A stretch of DNA of 16,728 nucleotides from the NCBI GenBank assembly GCA_947462865.1, contig CANHRW010000022.1, positions 1-16,728 of the forward strand. The letters are read 5' to 3'. This DNA comes from Bacteroidota bacterium. Its GTDB lineage: Bacteria; Bacteroidota; Bacteroidia; UKL13-3. Positions 7,361-15,000 of this stretch are shown here, one piece after another. Position 1 is the first letter of the stretch. Every line of letters begins with the position of its first letter. The notes beneath the pieces are model-generated. The model saw only the letters and a list, made by a program, of their open reading frames with translations, was not told the origin of the DNA and did not search any database. The position numbers were made by a program, and so were the translations under genes.

Positions 7361-8818
7361 ATGAAAAAGCACTTTATTAGTAATTTAATACTTTTAGTAA
7401 CAGTTAATTTACTGATAAAACCCTTTTGGATATTAGGGGTTGAACGCAACATACAACTCACATTGGGCTATGAACAATATGGCATTTATGCTGGGTTAAT
7501 GGCATTTTCATTTTTATTGGTTACCCTCTTAGATATGGGCATCAATACTTATGCAGCTTCTACCGTAGCAAAATCACCCTTACTTTTAAAAACTGAATTC
7601 ATTCCACTCACCCTGTTTAAGGTTTTTACGGCTGGTGTATATATAGGACTAACTTATTTTTTAGCCAAACTTTTTAACTACGAAGGCTGGCGAATAGAAC
7701 TGCTTCTATGGATTGGTTTGAACCAAGTCCTCTCCTATTTTTTTACTTTTTTTAGGAGCTTAATTGGAGGCTTACAATTATTCAAAACAGATTCTTTGCT
7801 CTCTGTTGCTGATCGCTCAATGATGGTATTGTTATGTGGTTTCTTATTGTGGGGAAACTATACAGCAGTTACGTTAAATTTATTTATTGGCGCACAAACC
7901 ATTGCATACCTAGTAGCAATTGTTTCTGGCAGCTTGGTTTTGATTCCACATTTAAAAGGATTGCAATTCAAGGTGTTTACAGGTCAGATTAAACAGGTAA
8001 TAAAAAAAACCTTACCCTATGCACTGCTTTCTTTGGTGATGACGCTTTATACCCGTCTAGACGCTGTCTTGATCAAACAATTGTTGGTTGACGGAGATGT
8101 CCAAAATGGAATTTACGCATCTTCATACCGCTTATTAGATGCCTGTAACATGATGGTTGCCATGGTAAGTATGCTCCTTTTACCCATGTTTTCAAAAATG
8201 ATTGCAGATAAACAGCATCCTGAGAGTTTGGTAGAATTGGCAAGTGCAGTAATGATTGTTCCAGCTACTGTTATTGCATTTGGAACATTCTTTTACAAAC
8301 AAGCTTTAATGAAAAGTATGTTTCCAGCCTCCTCTGAACAAGCCTATGAAGTATTTGGATGGATTATTCTGAGTTTTATACCAATGTCTATGATGTATAT
8401 TTATGGTACATTACTTACAGCCAATGCCAATTTAAAAACTTTGATAAAATATGCATCCATTGGATTGGTCATCAATATTTTACTCAATTTAATTTTAATA
8501 CCATCCTACAAAGCACTAGGCGCAGCTATTGCAACCTTATCTACTCAAGCTTTTATAGGCTTTAGCAATTTTATTGCTGCCAAAAAGGTACTCAACCTGC
8601 AATTCTCGCCATACTTTTCAAAAAGATTTTTCGTTAGCATTGCATTCATCTTTGTTTGCTGTTTAATGACAAGTATTTTTATAAAAAACTGGGTTTGGGG
8701 CTTGTTACTCATCGGTACACTTTCAATGGTAGTTACTTTTACAAGTAAATTACTCTCATTTGGGTCTATAGCAGCTTTGCTGCCATTACAAGCAGATAAA
8801 ATCAAAGACAATCAATAG
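7361..8818 (+). CDS. Wzx-like polysaccharide flippase (MATE/MVF superfamily)
   Basis: The 485-residue protein is almost entirely hydrophobic, with about 12-14 membrane segments. An early GYEQYGIYAGL motif and LDMGINTYAA (TM2 region) fit oligosaccharide flippases. So do the mid-protein TLYTRLDAVLIKQLL, where the Arg/Asp pair follows a short loop, and the late INILLNLILIPSYKALGAAIAT, the typical C-terminal-lobe signature. Such proteins flip undecaprenyl-linked glycans across the inner membrane. The gene begins the forward-strand glycan cluster and is followed after 21 nt by the chain-length gene. ATG 7361 gives MKKHFISN. A peptidoglycan-lipid II MurJ role is unlikely from the sequence, but substrate class cannot be read from sequence alone. 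Confidence 0.85.
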   Translation: MKKHFISNLILLVTVNLLIKPFWILGVERNIQLTLGYEQYGIYAGLMAFSFLLVTLLDMGINTYAASTVAKSPLLLKTEFIPLTLFKVFTAGVYIGLTYFLAKLFNYEGWRIELLLWIGLNQVLSYFFTFFRSLIGGLQLFKTDSLLSVADRSMMVLLCGFLLWGNYTAVTLNLFIGAQTIAYLVAIVSGSLVLIPHLKGLQFKVFTGQIKQVIKKTLPYALLSLVMTLYTRLDAVLIKQLLVDGDVQNGIYASSYRLLDACNMMVAMVSMLLLPMFSKMIADKQHPESLVELASAVMIVPATVIAFGTFFYKQALMKSMFPASSEQAYEVFGWIILSFIPMSMMYIYGTLLTANANLKTLIKYASIGLVINILLNLILIPSYKALGAAIATLSTQAFIGFSNFIAAKKVLNLQFSPYFSKRFFVSIAFIFVCCLMTSIFIKNWVWGLLLIGTLSMVVTFTSKLLSFGSIAALLPLQADKIKDNQ

Positions 8819-8839
8819 ATTTTTATATTTTCGCATTTC

Positions 8840-9853
8840 ATGACAAACAAAAACAAAAAGCAATATTATTTTGAATTGATAGATGTGATTGCATTTATCA
8901 TACACTGGAGAAAACAATTGTTGTTGTTGTGCGGCAGCTCCGCTATTTTGGCAATTTTACTATCTAGCCCGCTGATTATCAAGCCAAAATACAAATCAAC
9001 AGCTGTATTTTATCCATCAACCAACAACTCAATTTCCAATGCTTTGTTGTCTGATTCAAGAACCAGTAAAAAAGACCCATTGGAATTTGGAGAACAGGTT
9101 GCAGCCCAACAATATGTTCAGATTTTAGAATCAGATGCTTTAAAAAACAGGGTTATTCAGCATTTTAATTTGGTTACACATTACCAAATTGACCCCAACG
9201 ACAAAGAAATCAACTACAAAGTTGGCAAAGAATATGCAAAAAACATTTCTGCTAAAAAAACTCCTTATGCCTCAATAGAAGTTAACGTATTGGATATTGA
9301 TCCACAATTGGCTGCAGCAATTGCAAACGGCATCGTAAGTATTTTAGACAGTGTTAAAACAGAAGTTCAAAAAACAGTTGCTTTACAAGCACTGACCATT
9401 ATTGAAACAGAATACAACCGCAAAGTAGATGAAATCAACAATATCAAATTGCGCATGAAAGAAATAGGCGAAAAAGGCGTTTATTCATTTGAAGAGCAAT
9501 CTAAAGCCATAACAGAATTAATTGGTAAAACAGGAATAAACGAGTATGTGACCAAACAACAAAAAGCACTTTCTGAATATGGCGCTGAAAACATGTATTT
9601 AGCTGGTAACTTAGAACTTCAGGTTGAACAACTCAACGAACTCAAAAAGAAATTTGACCAAGCTAAAATTGATGTGGATGCCCATTTAAGCAATGTATTT
9701 ATTTTACAAAATGCCAGCCCTGCCGAAAGAAAAACCTATCCTATTCGCTGGATGATTGTTTTGGGTGCTGTCATTGGAACCTTTGTATTGAGTTGTATTG
9801 TGCTCATTTTTATTGAGAAATTCAAACACAAAAAAATTGCTTTCATTGATTAA
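8840..9853 (+). CDS. Wzz-like polysaccharide chain-length determinant
   Basis: The 337-residue protein has the two-TM co-polymerase layout: TM1 at about 27-46 (QLLLLCGSSAILAILLSSPL), a large periplasmic part of about 255 residues, and TM2 at about 304-325 (MIVLGAVIGTFVLSCIVLIF). Just before TM2 is the Pro-containing stretch ASPAERKTYPIRW that marks Wzz proteins. The middle is helical with heptad-like Leu/Ile/Glu/Lys patterning between about 170 and 275, suggesting coiled coils. There is no C-terminal kinase domain, so this is a PCP without fused BY-kinase. The gene sits between flippase and ligase, consistent with length control of the polymer. A near-consensus -7 box TATTTTCG lies at 8826-8833, but no matching -33 was seen. 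Confidence 0.85.
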   Translation: MTNKNKKQYYFELIDVIAFIIHWRKQLLLLCGSSAILAILLSSPLIIKPKYKSTAVFYPSTNNSISNALLSDSRTSKKDPLEFGEQVAAQQYVQILESDALKNRVIQHFNLVTHYQIDPNDKEINYKVGKEYAKNISAKKTPYASIEVNVLDIDPQLAAAIANGIVSILDSVKTEVQKTVALQALTIIETEYNRKVDEINNIKLRMKEIGEKGVYSFEEQSKAITELIGKTGINEYVTKQQKALSEYGAENMYLAGNLELQVEQLNELKKKFDQAKIDVDAHLSNVFILQNASPAERKTYPIRWMIVLGAVIGTFVLSCIVLIFIEKFKHKKIAFID

Positions 9854-11291
9854 AAAATTTTTGAGGAATAAACAACAAAAACTCTTTACATGGGTTGGAT
9901 TGTTTATCCTAATCAATACGCTTGCTATAGCATTTGAAATTTATTGGATTTGCTTCATTCCCATTGCTATTGGGTTTGGGCTTTTGGCAACGTTTAAACT
10001 TGATTTAGTACTCCTGTTTATTGTAGCCATGGTGCCTTTGTCTATTAATATTGAAGACATTGGCTTGGGTTTAGGAATCAGTTTACCAGATGAGCCCTTG
10101 ATTATTGTTTTATTTTTACTGGTTATTTACAAATTCATTATTGACGGAGAATATGATTTTAGGGTACTGAAGCACCCCATCACAATTGCTATTTTTATCA
10201 ATACACTTTGGATTTTTATCACTTGTTTAACCAGCATGGAAGTGTTGGTTTCTTTTAAGTTTTTATTGTCAAGAATTTGGTATATCGTGTTGTTTTATTT
10301 GTTAGGAGTAGTGTTATTTAAAAACTTCAAGCACATGTTTAACTTTTTGTGGGCATACATGATTCCCTTGGCTGCTGTCATTGTATTTACTTTGATCAAA
10401 CACAGTGAAGACAATTTTTCACAAATCAGCTCATTCGAAATTATGGCACCATTTTATATTGCCCATGGTATTTATGCAGCTGCCATTGCCTTTTTTATTC
10501 CACTTTTGGCATGTTACCTTTTGTTTGGTTACAGAATGCAGTTGAGTTTGCATATAGTGCTGATTTCACTGTTTTTATTGGTATTGTTTTCTGCAGGTGT
10601 GGCTTTTTCATTTACCAGAGCTGCATGGTTGAGTATAGCCGTTGCAATAGGATTTAGCTTGTTGTTGTTTTTGAGGGTAAGACTTTGGCAATTGCTCTTG
10701 ATTGCCGGTATAGGAGTGGTTTTTGTGTTGGTTAATTTTGACGATATTTTTTACCAATTGTATCAAAATAAACAGAATTCAGCCGATGGATTTGAAAAAC
10801 ACCTTGAATCGGTATCAAATGTAAGAAATGACGTTTCCAATTTAGAAAGAGTAAACCGTTGGATGGCAGCAATCAATATGAATAAGGCAAAACCAGTTAT
10901 GGGATTTGGCCCAGGCGCCTTTTCATTTACTTATGCCCCCTACCAAGATCCAGAATTTAAAACGCCTATTACAACAGCTTTTGGTGATCAAGGACATGCG
11001 CATAGTGAATTTTTAAACCCTCTGGCAGAGAGTGGTTGGTTGGGATTGATTACTTTTGTAGCCGTGTTATTGGTGGTATTTAGGGTAGGCATGCGGCTTG
11101 TATACAAAGCAAGTTCTATGAATGTTAGAATTTATGCCGCAGCCATTTTACTTGGCTTGGTTACTTATTTTACCCATGGATTCTTAAACAATTACAGCGA
11201 ACAAGATAAAATTGCGGTATTGATTTGGGGAGCTTTTGCCATGATTTGTGCAATGGATTTGTACCACAATCCGAAGAAGGATTTAGAATAA
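9846..11291 (+). CDS. O-antigen ligase / polymerase (WaaL/Wzy superfamily)
   Basis: The approximately 481-residue polytopic membrane protein has about 11-12 hydrophobic segments and a large extracytoplasmic loop near its C-terminal third. The Wzy_C signature is visible: SFTRAAW (about 255-261) after a TM, and the loop MGFGPGAFSFTYAPYQ followed by GHAHSEFLNPLAESGWLG, with the histidines and Arg expected for glycan transfer. It joins polymer to lipid A-core (WaaL) or polymerises repeat units (Wzy), and sequence alone does not separate the two. There is no ATG near the 5' end. The reading frame opens into the end of the wzz gene, and start candidates are TTG at 9846 (MIKKFLRNKQ) or TTG at 9861. 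I give 9846, overlapping the Wzz stop, but the exact start is uncertain. The membrane hydrophobicity begins at about residue 16. Confidence 0.85.
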   Translation: MIKKFLRNKQQKLFTWVGLFILINTLAIAFEIYWICFIPIAIGFGLLATFKLDLVLLFIVAMVPLSINIEDIGLGLGISLPDEPLIIVLFLLVIYKFIIDGEYDFRVLKHPITIAIFINTLWIFITCLTSMEVLVSFKFLLSRIWYIVLFYLLGVVLFKNFKHMFNFLWAYMIPLAAVIVFTLIKHSEDNFSQISSFEIMAPFYIAHGIYAAAIAFFIPLLACYLLFGYRMQLSLHIVLISLFLLVLFSAGVAFSFTRAAWLSIAVAIGFSLLLFLRVRLWQLLLIAGIGVVFVLVNFDDIFYQLYQNKQNSADGFEKHLESVSNVRNDVSNLERVNRWMAAINMNKAKPVMGFGPGAFSFTYAPYQDPEFKTPITTAFGDQGHAHSEFLNPLAESGWLGLITFVAVLLVVFRVGMRLVYKASSMNVRIYAAAILLGLVTYFTHGFLNNYSEQDKIAVLIWGAFAMICAMDLYHNPKKDLE

Positions 11292-11338
11292 GTGATTCTA
11301 TTTAAAATTTTCTACAATCAAACACCTGTATTTTAAAC

Positions 11339-11355
11339 CAACTCCGTAGGAGTTG
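11339..11355. repeat. Short hairpin with arms CAACTCC/GGAGTTG
   Basis: A perfect 7-bp inverted repeat CAACTCC-GTA-GGAGTTG lies about 50 nt after the ligase stop. The core ACTCC...GGAGT recurs in the next hairpin at 11385-11402. It has no T-run on either side, so it is not a standard intrinsic terminator. Similar ACTCCGTAGGAGT hairpins recur in Bacteroidota genomes as I recall, which I cannot verify here. Confidence 0.65.
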
Positions 11356-11384
11356 AATACTACTAAAAACAAAAAAAGGCCATC

Positions 11385-11402
11385 ACACTCCATTAGGAGT
11401 GT
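11385..11402. repeat. Second ACTCC/GGAGT hairpin
   Basis: ACACTCC-ATTA-GGAGTGT is a perfect 7-bp stem with a 4-nt loop. It shares the ACTCC/GGAGT arms with the hairpin at 11339-11355 but has a different loop and outer pairs, as expected for copies of a degenerate repeat. The centres of the two are about 46 nt apart. Confidence 0.6.
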
Positions 11403-11410
11403 TATATAAT

Positions 11411-11490
11411 GGAAGAATCGAACCCTAATTTTGTTCAGTCAGGTGGCTGAGCGGCAGCCGAAGCCTAATTGTATTTGAGATAATTCTTCC
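11411..11490. repeat. 80-bp nested inverted repeat with GGAAGAAT termini
   Basis: GGAAGAAT at 11411-11418 is repeated in inverse as ATTCTTCC at 11483-11490. Inside it lie a second hairpin (11445-11465) with arms GGCT/AGCC around a GAGCGGCAGCCGA core, and two direct copies of CCTAATT (about 11424 and 11464). Size and termini resemble a small MITE-like or structured RNA unit. No flanking target-site duplication is visible and no coding frame fits. Confidence 0.45.
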
Positions 11491-11564
11491 GTGAATGGTC
11501 GCTTGCAAGTATTTTTTTGATTCTCACTTTTTTCTTAATAAAAAAGGCACCCAAATTTTAATAT

Positions 11565-11619
11565 CCTGATAAGCTCTGCTTCATCAGGGAGTAATCCTGA
11601 TAAGCAAAGCTTCATCAGG
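11565..11619. repeat. Tandem pair of imperfect hairpins, period 31 bp
   Basis: Two near-identical 24-nt units at 11565-11588 and 11596-11619 share arms CCTGAT and ATCAGG with an inner AAGC...GCTTC pairing. Their loops differ (TCT versus AAA), and the unit-plus-spacer period is 31 bp. Each forms a hairpin with one bulged C. No T-tract follows. Confidence 0.7.
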
Positions 11620-11653
11620 GCAAGACCCGCGCCAATCGGCTTAAAATGTAAAT

Positions 11654-11698
11654 GCTGACAAGCTGTATATATTTATTACCAGAGTCAGCTTCGTCAGC
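11654..11698. repeat. Diverged relative of the AAGC/GCTTC hairpin with different arms
   Basis: GCTGAC-A-AGCTG at 11654-11665 pairs with CAGCT-TC-GTCAGC at 11686-11698 across a 20-nt loop. It keeps the AAGC...GCTTC inner part and bulge position of the 11565-11619 hairpins. Its outer arms are GCTGAC/GTCAGC where those have CCTGAT/ATCAGG, changing on both sides so pairing is kept. Confidence 0.55.
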
Positions 11699-11729
11699 AC
11701 ATCTTCGTCCTTGTTTTACACGCGAATAA

Positions 11730-11779
11730 GACAGCAATTCAATTTTTATTTAAATAATTTATATCTCCTACTTGCTGTC
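11730..11779. repeat. 8-bp inverted repeat GACAGCAA/TTGCTGTC around an AT-rich spacer
   Basis: GACAGCAA at 11730-11737 and TTGCTGTC at 11772-11779 are exact inverse copies separated by 34 nt of almost pure A/T. The right arm runs directly into TGTCGGATTCGCTTACA (11776-11792), whose reverse complement resembles the AAGCGGAGCCGA core found at 11914-11925. Confidence 0.45.
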
Positions 11780-11908
11780 GGATTCGCTTACACAAACCTC
11801 CACACAACAAGCACTCTGGCATTTTGTGCGCCGCTTGTCAATGGTCGGGGCTTCCGAACTAAAATTGGTTAAGGAATGAGATTCTATTTAGTCTTGCGAG
11901 TTTTAGGA

Positions 11909-11930
11909 ACATTAAGCGGAGCCGAAATGT
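11909..11930. repeat. Hairpin ACATT/AATGT around an AAGCGGAGCCGA core
   Basis: Five-base arms ACATT and AATGT flank a 12-nt core that is nearly the same as the core at 11449-11461, where the arms are GGCT/AGCC. The core is shared while the arms are unrelated but self-complementary. This matches the widespread bacterial small-repeat type with an AGCGnAGnCGA core, recalled but not verified. Confidence 0.5.
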
Positions 11931-12021
11931 GATTGTATTTTAACCAGTTCTGTTAAGGGTTGAATGAAAGTTTTGAGGAGAGTTTTAGCTGCTAATTTGG
12001 GTATTGAGTTGAGAATTTTGA

Positions 12022-12057
12022 GCAATAAAAAACTCTCTGCGTTTGAGACAGGGAGTT
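12022..12057 (-). terminator. Rho-independent terminator of the large LamG/FISUMP gene
   Basis: Read on the minus strand, AACTCCCTG pairs with CAGAGAGTT (9 bp with one G-U) around a 9-nt loop. The run TTTTTTATTGC follows immediately. It starts 23 nt beyond the stop codon of the gene ending at 12081, which is the right place and orientation. Confidence 0.85.
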
Positions 12058-12080
12058 GATTGGTAAATTTATTTATGGAG

Positions 12081-15000
12081 TTAATCTTTGATACAGCGGA
12101 CTGAATACCCAAGAGATCTATAGAAATCACCTACACCAGCGTTACTATTATGAAAGTTTGGGTAAAACGCATTAGCACCAAATGTTTTACTGCTCCAATA
12201 GGTACCATAACTCCCTTTGCTATTGAACAAACTATTGAAGTTATCTCTACCCCCTGCCATGGGTAGTCTCAAAGATGAACTAAAAGCCCCATTTGAGTTA
12301 TTTTGACTCCAACTAATTCTTTCATTCTCAAATTCAACTGATGATGGAATTCTGTAACCTAATGGACAAGGATTATTAATTCCATTAACCCCCTGCCACA
12401 AGTTGTCGTTTTGAGAGACACGCCAATCAAATGGGCTGTTGGGTGCTAAAATAAACATCCCATGCCCCGGTTGATCAGTACTACTCAATGTTGTAGTAGT
12501 TGTAGAATTCCTACACTGGTGCCCATCTGATCCTCTTCCCCATTGGTATAAGTCTCCATAGGCTAATGAATCTGTGCTGCTGGTGGCTGCTCTTGAAGCA
12601 CCCAAGTTTCTATCCATCCAGGTTCTTCCTGTGATGGGATTAGTTACTTCTACAACTTTGGTAGCATAGCCATTACAAAATACTGTGCCAGGTCTGTATA
12701 AGCTGCTTGTTGGACAAGGGTTGTCACTCGATACCCCATTGCACACGTACTCTGCCCATTTGCAGGTACACAATTGGTCTTTGCAGAAGTAGCGCAATGC
12801 TTGATTGGTTGTAGTGTTTGAAGAATCTGTTCCTCCAAATAAATACACCAAACCATTGGCTGTTTTGGCTTCAATATTGGCTCTTTGGAAATTGAGTATA
12901 TTGCCTTGTGCATACCAAGTATTGCCTGCAATGTCAAATACATATACCTTGTTTGAATTGCTTGAATTGCTTGCTGTGCTTTGTTTACCACCAAATACAT
13001 ACAATTTGTTGTCGTAATTGGTTGCTCCAACATGGCTCAAAGCTTCTGGCAAATCAGGCAAGTTGGTCCAAGTATTGTTTGTAGGGTTATAGACCTCAAC
13101 TGCTGTGCTGGTAGTATTGGTGGTGGTATTGATGCCTCCAATTTTATAGATAAGGTTATTGTAAGCTACCAACCTGCTTTGAGAGGTATTGTAATTTGAA
13201 GATGTTAAGCTTGTAAAAGAATTGGTTTGAGGATTAAACTGATTGAATACTGCTTGGTTGTTATTATAACCCAATACATAAATTTTGTTGTTGATGCTTG
13301 CTGCATAAACACTGCTTGTTGAACTGCTAGGCTGGTTCGTTTGTGTTTGCCAAGTATTGCTAGCAATATCATAAGCTTGGGTTGTACCATTGGTATTGAA
13401 GCAATAGATTTTGCCATTGGCATCTGCTACGCCACATTCAATACAAGGAGTAGGTTTGTCTGCAATGGCAGTGTATTTTCTATCATTGACATTGTACTTG
13501 TACGCATTGCCTGTATTGTTTTGGTTAAATAAGTAAATATAAGAATAATTTTTTGTAGCCCTGACATGACTGGTAGCTGGCAGATTAACAGTTGCTACTG
13601 TGGTGTCGTTTGAGCAGATATTGGCTGAAGCCAATGCTGTTGCCAAGCTTCTATAAGTAACTCTGATGCTTTGGTTGCTGGTTACATTGTTAAAAGTATA
13701 AGAACTGGCTGTAGGTACTTGAATGCCATTTACAATCACACTGTCAATCCAGTAACCTGGGTTGGGTGTGAAAGTATAAGTTTGTGAGGCACCTGAATTG
13801 ACACTAGTTGACCCTGATGGAGTGATGATTCCGTTGGCTCCTGAACTTGCGCTAATATTATAAGTTACTACTCCAGTAAAGAGTTGCGTAATTTCTTGTT
13901 GGGTTAAAGCACGGTTGTAAATGGCGATGTCGTCGATCGATCCAATAAAAGACTCATTAGTGTTGCCTTGTCCTATATTCAAAAAATGATTTTGCCAAGA
14001 AGTTGGATCTCCCGGATTTGAAACAGGTATTCCTGAGTTAATAAGTATTCCGTTTAGATATATTTTTTTGGATTGGGAAGCCGAATCACATATAAAAACT
14101 AAACAATTCCATAGATTATTACTTTGAAAAGTTTCTCCAACAAAAACATATGCTTGATTTGATTTTTGATACCAACAATCAAATTGATTTGAATTGTAAC
14201 AACCTGTACCCCACGAATAATTTGTTGCCTCAAAAAGACGTCCCCCGGATTGTCCAGTAATTGATTTGAACCACAAACTAATAGTCCTTGATGACATACT
14301 AACCATCTGTTGTGTAAGAGGAATTAATATCTTGGAACCATTAAAGTGATAAGAGGCGTTGAATGTACCATTCCTATCCGTTGTCAATGTTGCCCCATTC
14401 ACTGTTCCATGATTCCCATTGCCACTTTCATCATTGGCATTGCCATTGAAAGGCCAATAACCCAGCAAGCCGTTTGTAGTTATGTAATTGGGTAGTGTAT
14501 AGTTTACAGTTAAGTTTAATGTTGCCAAACTATCACATCCACTCGCATTAGATAGGTGTTTTGTTTGGCTTCCTGCAGCATTAAAGGTTAAACCATTCCA
14601 AGTATAAGGTAAACTGGTTGAGGGGATAGTTAAACTCGTAGTTGAACTAATTGGCGTGCAAGGAGGTACACCTGTGTATAATGCAGTTATTTCTGTTTGG
14701 GTTAATGCTCTACTATAAATACTAATATCATCTATTGAACCATTAATATACGCATTACTAGGTCCTGTATGGCGTAACCCAATATTAAATCTGCTCCCTG
14801 AAGGGAAATTAATAGCACTAAAAGAGGTTGTAGTTAATATTAACTGACCGTCTCTGTATAATTTATAATTATTGCTTTCATACACCGCTACTAAAAAAAT
14901 CCAACCTGTTGATATTTCGGCTTGATTCGCCCATGCACTTCTTGAATAATAGTCACTACCAAAACCCCACCCATTAGATGTCTCATTATAAACAATTGCA

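Larger units (their letters stand above)
11292..12080. other. Structured non-coding region between convergent genes, rich in inverted repeats
   Basis: This 789-bp stretch separates the ligase stop from the stop of the large surface-protein gene. No convincing reading frame crosses it. The frame at 11912-12130 (-) runs through the terminator and the end of the neighbouring gene and is a shadow. Within it are several hairpins, listed separately, and a terminator at 12022-12057. It holds no recognisable transposase, tRNA or CRISPR array. It looks like a REP-type repeat accumulation zone between convergent transcription units. Confidence 0.7.

Noticed and set aside
11339..11402. Intrinsic terminator for the O-antigen ligase
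   Set aside because: The two hairpins have stable stems but no T-run follows on the plus strand.
11436..11470. Possible tRNA (GTGGCTGAGCGG resembles a Ser/Leu tRNA D-arm)
   Set aside because: No acceptor stem, anticodon arm or T-arm can be drawn on the same strand. A T-loop-like GGTTCGATTC occurs only on the opposite strand nearby.
11565..11619. CRISPR array
   Set aside because: There are only two units with a 31-bp period, the spacing between them is 7 nt, and no cas genes are present. They are tandem hairpins.
11912..12130. Small minus-strand reading frame of 72 codons
   Set aside because: It begins inside the end of the large surface gene in another frame, runs through the terminator at 12022-12057 and crosses a repeat hairpin. 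It has no recognisable features.
12650..13532. Several small reading frames on both strands inside the kelch region
   Set aside because: They are shadows of the repetitive, Asn/Thr-rich coding sequence of the large gene, with no start context or family resemblance.
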